Source of the DNA: Flavobacterium sp. UGB4466 | GTDB lineage: Bacteria > Bacteroidota > Bacteroidia > Flavobacteriales > Flavobacteriaceae | Length of the DNA stretch: 42,675 nt | Assembly: GCF_903469665.1 (NCBI RefSeq) | Contig: NZ_CAGKLC010000036.1 | Span: 1-42,675 of the forward strand | Direction: 5' to 3' | Part shown: in pieces, positions 1 through 6,930 of the stretch | Layout of the letters: every line of letters starts with the position of its first letter | Numbering within the stretch: the stretch's first letter is position 1 | Notes under the pieces: generated by a model | Database searches by the model: none | Told to the model about the DNA's origin: nothing | The model's input: only the letters and a program-made list of their open reading frames with translations | Made by a program: the position numbers and the translations under genes

Positions 1-56
1 GAACCTGTGACCTTCGGGTTATGAGCCCGACGAGCTGCCTACTGCTCTATCCCGCG
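1..56 (-). tRNA. initiator tRNA-Met (CAU), 3' end outside window
   Basis: Read on the minus strand, the sequence starts CGCGGGAUAGAGCAG and contains the anticodon loop CUCAUAA. The CAU anticodon lies on plus-strand bases 21-23. The anticodon stem has three G-C pairs (GGG/CCC), the hallmark of initiator tRNA, and the 5' end begins with C as initiator tRNAs do. The T-loop begins at GGUUC, where the window is cut, so the 1-72 mismatch and the CCA end cannot be checked. It diverges from era and has its own promoter just upstream. Confidence 0.93.
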
Positions 57-68
57 ATGTTTCGGGTG

Positions 69-98
69 CAAAGATACGCCGTTTTTTGAGAAATCCAA
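69..98 (-). promoter_or_regulatory. promoter of tRNA-fMet
   Basis: On the minus strand a TATCTTTG box (69-76) fits the Bacteroidota -7 consensus TAnnTTTG. A TTG (96-98) lies 19 bases upstream, which fits the -33 element. The tRNA 5' end is 12 bases below the box, so the precursor leader would be very short. Confidence 0.75.
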
Positions 99-145
99 CG
101 AAAACATTAAAAAATGTTTTATTTTCTGTATTGAGTTGATATGAC

Positions 146-153
146 TACCTTTG
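146..153 (+). promoter_or_regulatory. -7 promoter box for era
   Basis: TACCTTTG matches the Bacteroidota TAnnTTTG element and is followed by CA. It predicts a 5' leader of about 45 bases before the era ATG at 206. No clear TTTG -33 element is visible; the best candidate is TTCTG 17 bases upstream. The tRNA and era promoters are therefore back to back within about 80 bases. Confidence 0.6.
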
Positions 154-205
154 CACCCGAGACCCTTGGGTCAAATGGTCCTCAGTACAATTAAATAATA
201 CACAA

Positions 206-1087
206 ATGTCACATAAAGCAGGTTTTGTAAACATCATCGGGAATCCAAACGTTGGAAAATCAACATTGATGAACGCCTTTGTTGGAGAAAGATTATCGAT
301 CATTACTTCAAAAGCACAAACAACACGTCATAGAATCTTAGGAATCGTAAATGGTGAAGATTTTCAGTTGGTACTTTCAGATACGCCCGGAATTATAAAA
401 CCGGCTTATGAAATGCAGGAGTCGATGATGAACTTTGTAAAATCGGCTTTTGAAGATGCTGATATTTTGATTTATATGGTCGAAATAGGAGAGCAGGACT
501 TAAAAGACGAAGCTTTCTTTAATAAAATCATCTATGCTAAAATTCCGGTTTTGTTATTGTTGAATAAAATCGACAATTCCAATCAGGAACAATTAGAAGA
601 GCAGGTTGCTTTTTGGAAAGAGAAAGTACCAAACGCTGAAATTTTCCCAATCTCGGCCTTACAGAATTTTAATGTACCGGAAGTTTTTGGTAGAATCATT
701 GAATTGTTGCCAGAATCGCCAGCCTATTATCCAAAAGATCAATTAACAGACAAACCGGAACGTTTCTTTGTAAACGAGACCATTCGTGAGAAAATCTTAT
801 TGAACTATAGCAAAGAGATTCCGTATGCGGTTGAAATCGTAACAGAAGAATTTTTTGAAGATGAAAAAATTATCCGTATCCGTTCGGTAATTATGGTAGA
901 GCGCGATACACAAAAAGGAATTATTATCGGACATAAAGGAGCCGCTTTGAAAAAAGTGGGAATGGATGCCAGAATAGATTTAGAGAAATTCTTCGGAAAA
1001 CAAATTCATATCGAACTTTACGTGAAAGTGAACAAAAACTGGAGAAGTAATGCCAATATGCTGAAACGATTCGGGTATAATCAGTAA
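206..1087 (+). CDS. era: GTPase Era
   Basis: Era is an essential GTPase that binds 16S rRNA near its 3' end and acts in late 30S subunit assembly. The 293-residue length is normal for the family. The GTPase motifs are visible: P-loop GNPNVGKS at residues 12-19, DTPG at 59-62 and NKID at 120-123. The C-terminal KH RNA-binding domain carries its loop IIGHKG at about 240-245. The ATG at 206 is chosen because the protein then starts with the usual short lead (MSHKAGFVNIIGNP) and follows an A-rich stretch rather than a Shine-Dalgarno site. It precedes the related GTPase gene der by 265 bases, but der has its own promoter box, so the two need not be cotranscribed. Family assignment is secure. Confidence 0.98.
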   Translation: MSHKAGFVNIIGNPNVGKSTLMNAFVGERLSIITSKAQTTRHRILGIVNGEDFQLVLSDTPGIIKPAYEMQESMMNFVKSAFEDADILIYMVEIGEQDLKDEAFFNKIIYAKIPVLLLLNKIDNSNQEQLEEQVAFWKEKVPNAEIFPISALQNFNVPEVFGRIIELLPESPAYYPKDQLTDKPERFFVNETIREKILLNYSKEIPYAVEIVTEEFFEDEKIIRIRSVIMVERDTQKGIIIGHKGAALKKVGMDARIDLEKFFGKQIHIELYVKVNKNWRSNANMLKRFGYNQ

Positions 1088-1088
1088 A

Positions 1089-1128
1089 CGTTTAATCGTT
1101 TAATCGGTTAATTGTTTAATCGTTGATT
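1089..1128 (+). repeat. period-8 tandem array, unit CGTTTAAT
   Basis: Five successive octamers starting one base after the era stop: CGTTTAAT, CGTTTAAT, CGGTTAAT, TGTTTAAT, CGTTGATT. The phase is strictly 8, so it does not encode a repeated peptide. It is the first of four different short-period arrays in the era-der gap. Confidence 0.85.
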
Positions 1129-1137
1129 TGTCTCAGG

Positions 1138-1179
1138 TTTCAGGTTTCAAGTTCCGAATATAGAACCTGAAACCTGAAA
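1138..1179. repeat. inverted heptamer repeat (CAGGTTT / AAACCTG)
   Basis: The arm at 1138-1154 is built from CAGGTTT heptamers. The arm at 1163-1179 is its reverse complement, built from AAACCTG. Together they give a 17-bp stem with one mismatch and an 8-base loop. The stem could act as a terminator or processing site for era, but it lacks a long T tract. The same heptamer forms the 11-copy array at 10242-10318. Confidence 0.8.
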
Positions 1180-1202
1180 TAAAGAGTATAAAAAGAACAA
1201 AA

Positions 1203-1242
1203 AACTTAGGTACTTAGAAACTTAGCCTCTCAGCAACTTTTT
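1203..1242 (+). repeat. period-8 tandem array, unit AACTTAGN
   Basis: Octamers AACTTAGG, TACTTAGA, AACTTAGC, CTCTCAGC, AACTTTTT in strict register. The CTTAG core recurs as octamer arrays at 17325-17372, 38114-38145 (opposite orientation) and 38293-38332. Confidence 0.8.
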
Positions 1243-1247
1243 TTAAC

Positions 1248-1255
1248 TACCTTTG
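1248..1255 (+). promoter_or_regulatory. -7 promoter box for der
   Basis: TACCTTTG followed by CA is identical to the era box. It sits 98 bases before the der ATG and directly after the CTTAG octamer array, so the array would lie across the -33 region. No canonical TTTG -33 element is seen. Confidence 0.55.
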
Positions 1256-1311
1256 CAAAAAATTAAAATAAAGCATTTTGGATTAATAAGGGATAGAGTT
1301 TTAGGAAACTA

Positions 1312-1346
1312 AAAATCTAAAATTTAGAATCTGAAATCTAAAATTC
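1312..1346 (+). repeat. period-7 tandem array, unit AAAATCT
   Basis: Heptamers AAAATCT, AAAATTT, AGAATCT, GAAATCT, AAAATTC run up to six bases before the der start codon. The array would form the end of the der 5' leader. Confidence 0.7.
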
Positions 1347-1352
1347 AAAAAA

Positions 1353-2663
1353 ATGAATAATAACATTGTTGCGATAGTAGGAAGACCTAATGTGGGGAAA
1401 TCAACCCTTTTTAATAGGCTGATACAAAGAAGAGAAGCTATTGTAGATTCAGTATCTGGGGTTACCCGTGATAGAAACTATGGTAAAAGCGAGTGGAACG
1501 GAAAAGAGTTTTCTGTGATTGATACCGGTGGATACGTTCGCGGATCTGATGACGTATTTGAAGGTGAAATCCGTAAACAGGTAGAGTTGGCTATCGACGA
1601 AGCCGATGTTATTATTTTTGTTGTGGATGTTGAAGAAGGTATTACCCCAATGGATGAAACGGTGGCTAAATTGTTGCGTAAAGTAACAAAACCGGTTTTA
1701 TTGGCAGTAAACAAAGTAGACAACGCCATGCGTGAGAAAGACGCGATTGAGTTTTATAACCTTGGTTTAGGAGATTATTACACATTCGCCAGTATTTCAG
1801 GAAGTGGAACTGGAGATTTGTTAGATGCTTTAATTGACGCATTTCCGGAGAAACCGGAAGTTGAGGTTAAAGAAGATTTGCCTCGTTTTGCAGTTGTAGG
1901 ACGTCCGAATGCCGGTAAATCAAGTTTTATCAACGCTTTGATCGGGCAGGATCGTTATATTGTAACCGATATTGCAGGAACGACCCGTGATGCAATTGAT
2001 ACAAAATTTGATCGTTTTGGTTTTGAATTTAACCTAGTTGATACTGCGGGAATTCGTCGTAAAGCTAAAGTGAAGGAAGATTTAGAGTTTTATTCTGTAA
2101 TGCGTTCGGTTCGTGCCATCGAGCATGCAGATATCTGTATATTGGTTATCGATGCAACCCGCGGATTTGAAGGACAGGATCAGAGTATTTTCTGGCTGGC
2201 TGAGAAAAACCGTAAAGGAGTTGTAATCTTGGTAAACAAATGGGATTTGGTAGAAAAAGACACCATGTCGACACGTGATTACGAAGAGAAAATCAAAAAA
2301 GAGTTAATGCCTTTTACTGATGTGCCAATTTTATTCGTTTCGGCTTTAACCAAACAACGTTTGTTGAAAGCATTGGAAGCTACAGTTCAGGTTTTTGAAA
2401 ACAGAAAACAAAGAATTGCTACTTCAAAATTCAACGAATACATGTTGAAAGTAATTGAAGCTTACCCGCCTCCGGCAACAAAAGGAAAGTATGTGAAAAT
2501 TAAATATTGTATGCAGTTGCCAACGCAAACGCCTCAGTTTGTATTTTTTGCTAACATGCCACAATACGTTAAAGAGCCGTACAAACGTTATCTGGAAAAT
2601 AAAATTAGAGAAAATTGGGATTTCGCAGGAGTGCCAATTGATATTTATATCAGAGAAAAATAA
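1353..2663 (+). CDS. der: ribosome biogenesis GTPase Der (EngA)
   Basis: Der is a double-GTPase required for 50S subunit assembly. Both G domains are intact. The first has GRPNVGKS at residues 10-17, DTGG at 57-60 and NKVD at 120-123. The second has GRPNAGKS at 183-190, DTAG at 230-233 and NKWD at 295-298. The C-terminal KH-like domain covers roughly residues 350-436. The length of 436 residues is standard. The ATG at 1353 follows an A-rich run, the usual Bacteroidota initiation context. A strong hairpin terminator follows 22 bases after the stop, so der probably ends its transcript. Confidence 0.98.
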   Translation: MNNNIVAIVGRPNVGKSTLFNRLIQRREAIVDSVSGVTRDRNYGKSEWNGKEFSVIDTGGYVRGSDDVFEGEIRKQVELAIDEADVIIFVVDVEEGITPMDETVAKLLRKVTKPVLLAVNKVDNAMREKDAIEFYNLGLGDYYTFASISGSGTGDLLDALIDAFPEKPEVEVKEDLPRFAVVGRPNAGKSSFINALIGQDRYIVTDIAGTTRDAIDTKFDRFGFEFNLVDTAGIRRKAKVKEDLEFYSVMRSVRAIEHADICILVIDATRGFEGQDQSIFWLAEKNRKGVVILVNKWDLVEKDTMSTRDYEEKIKKELMPFTDVPILFVSALTKQRLLKALEATVQVFENRKQRIATSKFNEYMLKVIEAYPPPATKGKYVKIKYCMQLPTQTPQFVFFANMPQYVKEPYKRYLENKIRENWDFAGVPIDIYIREK

Positions 2664-2685
2664 AAAAATGTAATTTAAGTAAAAT

Positions 2686-2717
2686 AAAAAATCGCTCAGA
2701 AATGAGCGATTTTTTTA
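2686..2717 (+). terminator. intrinsic terminator of der
   Basis: The stem ATCGCTCA / TGAGCGAT (2691-2698 with 2703-2710) closes on a GAAA loop. It is extended by an A run on the left and a T run on the right, which is the classic rho-independent form and would also work on the other strand. Confidence 0.9.
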
Positions 2718-2878
2718 TTTTTTAAACTAAGAAAATTAAAAGCAATGGAATAAGAAGCTATATAACGATTGAAACGACAACGTATCATGAAGTGTAGTCA
2801 GAGTAAGTTTCTTTTTTTTGAAAAATGATTTGTGGTTAACATTATTTTAGGTGAAATTTGTTGTTAAATAAAAAAAAT

Positions 2879-3796
2879 ATGAAAAAAATTGTACTAGTAG
2901 GTTTGTTGTTATTTAGTTTAATAAGTTGCTCAGAAGATAAGGAAACGTCTGATGAAATTGCGATTCAAGAAACGTCAATGAATATTAATCTTAATTCGCC
3001 AAAAACGAATATTAGCGGAAAAGATGTAAAACGAGGGACGCTTCCTGTTGTTATTAACGCAGCCGTAATTATAGTTCAGCCTTGGACTTTAGCTGGTGGG
3101 ATAGATCCAAGTAGAGTTGAAAGCGTTTTTAATTTTGACATCGTTTCAGATAATAAAGCAGGAGCTGCAGATGGATTCGAGATAAAAAACTTTAGTACAG
3201 GAACTTCAAGGATATTTGTTAGGGCTCATTCTAGCGTCCCAGGGAAAGGGTACGAATGGGTTTATGGTATCTGGACTGGTGAATCAAGTACGGCATCAGT
3301 AAATGATTTATTTATAAAATGGGAAGCGAAGCCTGTTGCTATTAATTATTTTATTCCTGCAAAAATAATGGATTTAATAGCTGGAGTAAATAACCCCGTT
3401 TCATTTACATTAGAGGCAATGAATGGTCGCATGATATCAGTGTTTCAATTATCGAATGAGTTAAAGAGTTGGAATTATAGTGCTACAGTGGAAACTACAA
3501 TGGGATCAGGTAGTTCAGCAGGATTAATGACTGTTGATAAGACCCGTAATGCTGTAAGCTATCTTGACGGTTATTACACTACTGAAGGTAAACCAATAAA
3601 ACATATTATTAATATTTTTGATGATAAAGGAGAAAAAGTTGCACAATATGCTGTACCAGCAGATGTAAAAAATGGAGAAAGTACTAATACCATATTTACA
3701 ATACTTTCTGATAAAATACCTGCAGCTAATAAATTACAAACAACAATATTAGTTCCTGATTTCAAATCGCCATTACCCAGTGTAAAAGATATTTAA
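2879..3796 (+). CDS. lipoprotein of unknown function
   Basis: I do not recognise the family. The protein starts MKKIVLVGLLLFSLISC, a type II signal peptide with a lipobox ending at Cys17 followed by SED. The acidic residues after the cysteine resemble the lipoprotein export signal that sends Bacteroidota lipoproteins to the cell surface. The ATG at 2879 is preferred over an in-frame TTG at 2858 because it places the signal peptide at the N terminus. The mature part (about 290 residues) looks like a soluble, beta-rich extracellular protein with no membrane segment and no obvious catalytic motif. It stands alone between the der terminator and its own terminator. A role at the cell surface is inferred only from the lipobox. 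Confidence 0.8.
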   Translation: MKKIVLVGLLLFSLISCSEDKETSDEIAIQETSMNINLNSPKTNISGKDVKRGTLPVVINAAVIIVQPWTLAGGIDPSRVESVFNFDIVSDNKAGAADGFEIKNFSTGTSRIFVRAHSSVPGKGYEWVYGIWTGESSTASVNDLFIKWEAKPVAINYFIPAKIMDLIAGVNNPVSFTLEAMNGRMISVFQLSNELKSWNYSATVETTMGSGSSAGLMTVDKTRNAVSYLDGYYTTEGKPIKHIINIFDDKGEKVAQYAVPADVKNGESTNTIFTILSDKIPAANKLQTTILVPDFKSPLPSVKDI

Positions 3797-3857
3797 TTAG
3801 CTCAAGATAATGAGTTTTGTGTATATTCAGTTTTAGAGTGTTTGCACTCAGTAATAT

Positions 3858-3890
3858 AAAAAGGCCTCGACGTAATTCGAGGCTTTTTTT
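3858..3890 (+). terminator. intrinsic terminator after the lipoprotein gene
   Basis: The stem GCCTCGA / TCGAGGC (3864-3870 with 3877-3883) has a 6-base loop, flanking A and T runs, and ends in a T tract. It separates the lipoprotein gene from the next outer-membrane protein gene. Confidence 0.9.
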
Positions 3891-4012
3891 ATGACTTTTC
3901 AATTCAGAATAGATTTTGATTTATGAAATGGCACGTTATATTAGTAAATGTTGAAACTGCAATAAACCTTTTAGCTCTTATAGAGTCTTACTGTCTCAAA
4001 CGAACCATTTTC

Positions 4013-6763
4013 ATGACCAAATATTTATATTTTCTGATTAGTTTCCTTTTTTGTTATGCGGCCAGCGCGCAGAATGATATTGTTATTAAAGGAACCGTAG
4101 TAGATATCAATACGCAATTGCCGCTTGAGCTGGCAACGGTTTATTTTACCACGGTTAAAGATTCTACCGTAATCGAATATGCAACAACCGATAAAAATGG
4201 AGCTTTTAGCATTACCACTAAAAAGTATGATAAACCTGTTTTTCTGAAGGTTAATTATATGGGATATCAGCCTTATTTTGAAGAAGAAAAGAGCATTCAG
4301 GAGAGTAAGGATTTTGGGAAATTGTATTTGCTTGAAAATGTAAACGCCTTAAAAAATGTCGTGATAAAAAGCGAAGCACCGCCAATTACCATTAAAAAAG
4401 ACACTTTAGAATTTAATGCCGCTTCCTATAAAGTCCGCCCGGACTCCAATGTAGAGACTTTATTGAAACAATTACCGGGTTTTGATGTGGGAACCGACGG
4501 GAAAGTGACAGTAAACGGAAGAGAAGTCAATCAGGTCTTAGTTAACGGCAAAGCTTTTTTTGGTAAAGACGGCGCGATTGCCTTAAAAAATCTGCCCGCA
4601 GAAATAATCAAAAAAGTTCAGGTGTCTGATTTTAAAACGAAGAAAGAAGAGCTCTCCAAACAGGAATCTACTTCAGATTTTTCAAGCATCAACATTACGA
4701 TAGACGAAAAGAAAAACAAAGGGTACTTTGGGAAAATATTGGGAGGTTATGGTTCCGACGATCGATATGAAAGCAGTCTGATTCTGAATTTTTTCAATAA
4801 CAAACAGAAAATAAGTCTTTTGGCTTCTTCCAACAATATTAACTCCACAAGTTTTGCAATGGACGAGGTTTTTGATACGATGGGAGGCGGACGAAACAGT
4901 AAGGGAAACACTAGTTCAGGTAGTGGTAAAGGAATCACACAGTCGAATTTAGTCGGACTTAATTACTCCGATGACTGGTCGAAAAGCTGGTCGGGAATGG
5001 GAAGTTATAATTTCTCGAATTCGGTTAATACTAATGACAGCAAGTCAGATCAGGTGAGTTTTTTGCCCACCGGAAATATTGCCACTTCGGCCGATTCTAA
5101 AACCAGAAATGAAAATACCGGAAACAATGCGAATTTTGAACTGGAATATAAAATTGATCCCACAAGCCGATTGGTCATAACGCCAAAAGTCAATCAATCC
5201 CGTTCGAATAATAACTCGTCTTCATCAAGTTTTTCGGAAGATGAAAATGGAAATCCCTTAAATGAAAGTAGCGCTAAATCCTACTCGGAAAGTACCAATA
5301 CGAGTTTGGGGAATACCATCAATTTTAATAAAGCTTTCAAGAAGGATTATCGTAATTTTAATCTTTCTTTTGACAGTAATAACACCAGTACAGATAGCGA
5401 GGCTCGAAATCTTTCGCAAACTATTTTTTATCAGGACAACAAACCTAATGATGATAGAAATCAAAGAAGCTTAAACAACAACAAAAGTGATGTTTATTCG
5501 CTTGAACTTGAGTATACCGAACCGGTGACAGATTCACTAAGGTTAAGATTTGGATCTAATTTTGACTGGAATAAAGAGATCAAAGATGCAAAAACATTCG
5601 ATTTCGATAACGCAACACAATCGTATTCGGATTTGAATGAGTCTTTAACCAATTATACCACTTCAAAGCAAAATTCCTTCAGTCCGAAAGTTGGATTAAC
5701 CTGGCAAAAGCGAAAATTTACGGTTAATTTAAACAGTAGAACTGCAATTGTAGCGTTCGACAATCATTCTTTATACCTGAACAATGCTACCGATTTGAAC
5801 AAACGATATGCTTTGCCTTATGGCGATTTTCAGGTTCGATACAAATTTAGCCGTTCGAAAAATTTGTCATTCAAATACGATTATTCCAATGCGCTTCCTA
5901 CGGCCGTTCAATTGATGCCAGTTTTAAATTTAACGAATCCGTTGAATACGATTACCGGAAATCCTGATTTGAATCCTATTGAGAAAAACAGTGCTAATAT
6001 TAGCTTTAGAAACTATGATTTCCGCACGCGTTCCGGTTACAGTTTGTTTGTAAAAGGAGATTATTATAACAACGATGTGGTTTCGACTTCAATTTATGAT
6101 GATAGTGGAAAGAGAACAACTACTTACGTCAATATTTCGGGAACCTACACGACCTCGATTGGGGGAAATTGGAATCAGTCGGTAAAAAGAGATGCTCACC
6201 TTTTTAGATATGGTTTGGGATTAAATGGAAGTTATTCTTTTGATAAAGGATTTACCAATGCTGTATTGTACAATGCAAAATCAACAGCAATTACTCCAAA
6301 GCTTAATTTTACCTATGAATACGGTGAGTTGTTAATCATTTCTCCATCTTATAGTTTGTCTTATAACGAAACTAGGTACGAGAATTCTTCAAGAGATGCC
6401 AGTTCAAATGTGGTGCACAGAATCAATTTGCAGACCACAAGTTATTGGCCAGAAAATCTGATTTTTGGAAATGATTTTGGCTACACTTATAATTCGAGTA
6501 TTTCGGGTAATTTCAAAAAAGATTTTTATCTGTGGAATACCAGTTTGTCTTACGGTTTCTTGGATAAAAAAGTATATGCTAAAGTAAAAGTTTACGACGT
6601 TCTAAACCAAAATCAAAGCGCGACGACGTCGATTTCGGCAACATCAATCCGTGATGAAGAAAACACTGTTTTAAAGCGTTATATCATGTTCTCCGTAAGT
6701 TATAAAATAGGAAATTTTGCTGCTGAAAAAGGGAAAAAGAAGAGGCAAAGAGAAGAGTTTTGA
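4013..6763 (+). CDS. outer membrane beta-barrel protein, TonB-receptor-like (OMP_b-brl_3 type)
   Basis: The start is placed at ATG 4013, not at the upstream in-frame ATG at 3923, because MTKYLYFLISFLFCYAASAQ then forms a proper signal peptide; this gives 916 residues. A carboxypeptidase-regulatory-like beta-sandwich follows (about residues 22-105, beginning IVIKGTVVDI). A plug-like segment comes next (about 120-210, with the VETLLKQLPGF and QVLVNGKAFF motifs usual in this family). The remainder is a long Asn/Ser-rich beta-barrel ending in Phe. Proteins of this layout are common in Bacteroidota; their substrates are mostly unknown, and many lack a clear TonB box. No SusD partner is adjacent, so nutrient class cannot be inferred. 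The -7 box is uncertain: TAGATTTTG at about 3910 has one extra base. Confidence 0.85.
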   Translation: MTKYLYFLISFLFCYAASAQNDIVIKGTVVDINTQLPLELATVYFTTVKDSTVIEYATTDKNGAFSITTKKYDKPVFLKVNYMGYQPYFEEEKSIQESKDFGKLYLLENVNALKNVVIKSEAPPITIKKDTLEFNAASYKVRPDSNVETLLKQLPGFDVGTDGKVTVNGREVNQVLVNGKAFFGKDGAIALKNLPAEIIKKVQVSDFKTKKEELSKQESTSDFSSINITIDEKKNKGYFGKILGGYGSDDRYESSLILNFFNNKQKISLLASSNNINSTSFAMDEVFDTMGGGRNSKGNTSSGSGKGITQSNLVGLNYSDDWSKSWSGMGSYNFSNSVNTNDSKSDQVSFLPTGNIATSADSKTRNENTGNNANFELEYKIDPTSRLVITPKVNQSRSNNNSSSSSFSEDENGNPLNESSAKSYSESTNTSLGNTINFNKAFKKDYRNFNLSFDSNNTSTDSEARNLSQTIFYQDNKPNDDRNQRSLNNNKSDVYSLELEYTEPVTDSLRLRFGSNFDWNKEIKDAKTFDFDNATQSYSDLNESLTNYTTSKQNSFSPKVGLTWQKRKFTVNLNSRTAIVAFDNHSLYLNNATDLNKRYALPYGDFQVRYKFSRSKNLSFKYDYSNALPTAVQLMPVLNLTNPLNTITGNPDLNPIEKNSANISFRNYDFRTRSGYSLFVKGDYYNNDVVSTSIYDDSGKRTTTYVNISGTYTTSIGGNWNQSVKRDAHLFRYGLGLNGSYSFDKGFTNAVLYNAKSTAITPKLNFTYEYGELLIISPSYSLSYNETRYENSSRDASSNVVHRINLQTTSYWPENLIFGNDFGYTYNSSISGNFKKDFYLWNTSLSYGFLDKKVYAKVKVYDVLNQNQSATTSISATSIRDEENTVLKRYIMFSVSYKIGNFAAEKGKKKRQREEF

Positions 6764-6809
6764 TTTCCAGGCGGAACAAGACAATAATGGTTTTTATTTG
6801 AAAGACAGC

Positions 6810-6865
6810 TAGGATGCTGGATTTTTAGACATTAGATTTTTGGAATTTGGAGTTTGAAATTTTAG
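6810..6865. repeat. period-7 array, unit ATTTGGA / TCCAAAT
   Basis: Eight heptamers in register, TAGGATG, CTGGATT, TTTAGAC, ATTAGAT, TTTTGGA, ATTTGGA, GTTTGAA, ATTTTAG, lie between the convergent genes just before the shared terminator. The units are quite degenerate, so this call rests on the constant phase. Confidence 0.55.
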
Positions 6866-6874
6866 AAATAAAAA

Positions 6875-6907
6875 AAACGAGGCAAGTTTTAAAAACCTGC
6901 CTCGTTT
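6875..6907. terminator. bidirectional terminator between convergent genes
   Basis: The AAACGAGGCA arm (6875-6884) pairs with TGCCTCGTTT (6898-6907). The inner stem extends to AAGTTTT/AAAACCT with one mismatch, and A/T runs lie on both sides. It can serve both the beta-barrel gene on plus and the TonB receptor gene on minus. Confidence 0.85.
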
Positions 6908-6930
6908 AGTGTATAAAATTAACTAACTGG

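Noticed and set aside
3923..4012. 30-residue extension of the beta-barrel protein
   Set aside because: It would place the signal peptide inside the protein; ATG 4013 gives a normal N terminus.
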